Assembly (NCBI GenBank): GCA_963770865.1
Contig: CAVYRD010000007.1
Coordinates: forward strand, 62,001 to 126,000
Source of the DNA: Miltoncostaea sp963770865
GTDB lineage: Bacteria; Actinomycetota; Thermoleophilia; Miltoncostaeales; Miltoncostaeaceae
Direction of reading: 5' to 3'
Length of the DNA: 64,000 nucleotides
The translations under genes and the position numbers were made by a program. Below are positions 63,515-64,000 of this stretch, piece by piece (within the stretch, counting starts at the first letter, position 1; each line of letters begins with the position of its first letter). Under the pieces are notes generated by a model, which did no database searches, was not told the DNA's origin, and worked only from the letters and a program-made list of their open reading frames with translations.

Positions 63515-64000
63515 GTGCGTTACGCCCTTGCCGCGCTCCTCTCGCTGGCCGTCCTCGCGGGGTGCGGCGGATCCGGGCCCTCCTGGCGCGTGTTGCCGCC
63601 CGTGCCCGAGGCGCGCACCGGGGCGGCCGGGGCCGCCGTGTCCAACCGGGTCGCCGTGGTCGGCGGGCTCGACGCGGCGGGCGACGCCTCGGCGCGCGTG
63701 GACCTCTACGACACCCGCCGGCGGCGCTGGTTGCGGCTGCCGGACCTGCCCGAGGGGCTCGACCGGGCGATGGCCGCCTCGCGGGGCGGGCGGCTCTACG
63801 TGATGGGTGGCTACCGGGAGGGCGAGCGCGGCTGGGAGGCCAGCGACCGCGCCTGGGTGCTGTTCGACCGCCGCTGGCACCCGCTGCCGCCGATGCCCGA
63901 GCCGCGCGCCGCCGCCGGCGCGGCCATCGTCCGCAACCGGATCTACGTCGTGGGCGGCGCCCGGGGCGTCTCCCCGGCGGACCTCGCGGGCGCCTCGCTC
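63515..64000 (+). CDS. Kelch-repeat lipoprotein (3' end outside window)
   Basis: At least 162 residues visible. N-terminal lipoprotein signal YALAALLSLAVLAGCGGSGP with the lipobox LAGC. Then Kelch-type beta-propeller blades: AGAAVSNRVAVVGGLDAAGD, LPEGLDRAMAASRGGRLYVM, GGYREGERGW and RAAAGAAIVRNRIYVVGGAR, with the GG doublets. Membrane-anchored, exposed outside the cell. A -10-like TACGCT ten bases before the GTG suggests a leaderless mRNA. Confidence 0.85.
   Translation, partial: MRYALAALLSLAVLAGCGGSGPSWRVLPPVPEARTGAAGAAVSNRVAVVGGLDAAGDASARVDLYDTRRRRWLRLPDLPEGLDRAMAASRGGRLYVMGGYREGERGWEASDRAWVLFDRRWHPLPPMPEPRAAAGAAIVRNRIYVVGGARGVSPADLAGASL

Overview
The window is GC-rich bacterial chromosome (by eye about 70-75% G+C, with GTG and even apparent CTG starts). 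The gene mix points to an actinobacterium of the class Thermoleophilia or close kin: TAT-exported ferritin-like proteins, DUF2630, a TrpB2-type synthase, a STAND-SARP regulator, CIRCE-controlled groESL, and the ATP-grasp/alpha-E/transglutaminase trio. That placement is inferred from content and style; no rRNA is present to settle it.

Region 1 (1-17,833) is ordinary chromosome. It opens with a tightly overlapping tetrapyrrole operon: siroheme dehydrogenase (partial), hemA, hemC, a cobA-hemD fusion and a SAM hydrolase, every junction a 4-base stop/start overlap. Then come two TAT ferritin-like proteins, a DsbA-like protein, a HAD phosphatase with a premature amber stop, DUF2630, a DUF5718-type protein, a secreted glycosidase-like protein, a membrane GGDEF/HD-GYP protein, and a glutamate decarboxylase coupled to a YrhK-like membrane protein.

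Region 2 (17,941-45,950) is a stack of integrated DNA at a tRNA-Phe gene. The intact tRNA (45,878-45,950, minus strand) sits at the right end. A perfect 45-bp copy of its 3' part lies at 30,111-30,155 and a 33-bp copy at 17,941-17,973. This defines two tandem elements. The older one (17,946-30,110) has a decayed integrase, a glycosyltransferase, a STAND-SARP regulator, a large dehydratase-activase operon, a broken IS110 and a broken terminase-like gene. The younger one (30,111-45,877, about 15.8 kb) has an intact integrase and excisionase-like gene, several zinc-ribbon proteins, an orphan beta-class DNA methyltransferase, an iteron-like array in a convergent intergenic gap, a pair of 52-bp repeats, an intact TPP riboswitch with its own promoter but no thiamine gene behind it, small secreted proteins, a UDG-like protein, the C-terminal stump of a type ISP restriction enzyme, and a BrnT-like toxin/ribbon-helix-helix antitoxin pair with an 11-bp-phased operator. 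No conjugation or virion genes are recognisable in it.

Region 3 (46,000-64,000) is chromosome again: a two-component system, TrpB2, an Nfu-type protein, pyrE, rsgA, an unusual eight-repeat Trp-containing protein, NUDIX and ASCH proteins, CIRCE-groESL, a SnoaL-like fusion, an MFS transporter that runs without a stop codon into the ATP-grasp enzyme of an ATP-grasp/alpha-E/transglutaminase operon, clpP, a sulfite-oxidase-like enzyme and the start of a Kelch lipoprotein.

Recurrent -10-like hexamers (TAnnnT) 6-10 nt upstream of start codons suggest that many transcripts here are leaderless. All family names rest on reading the translated sequence, not on database searches.
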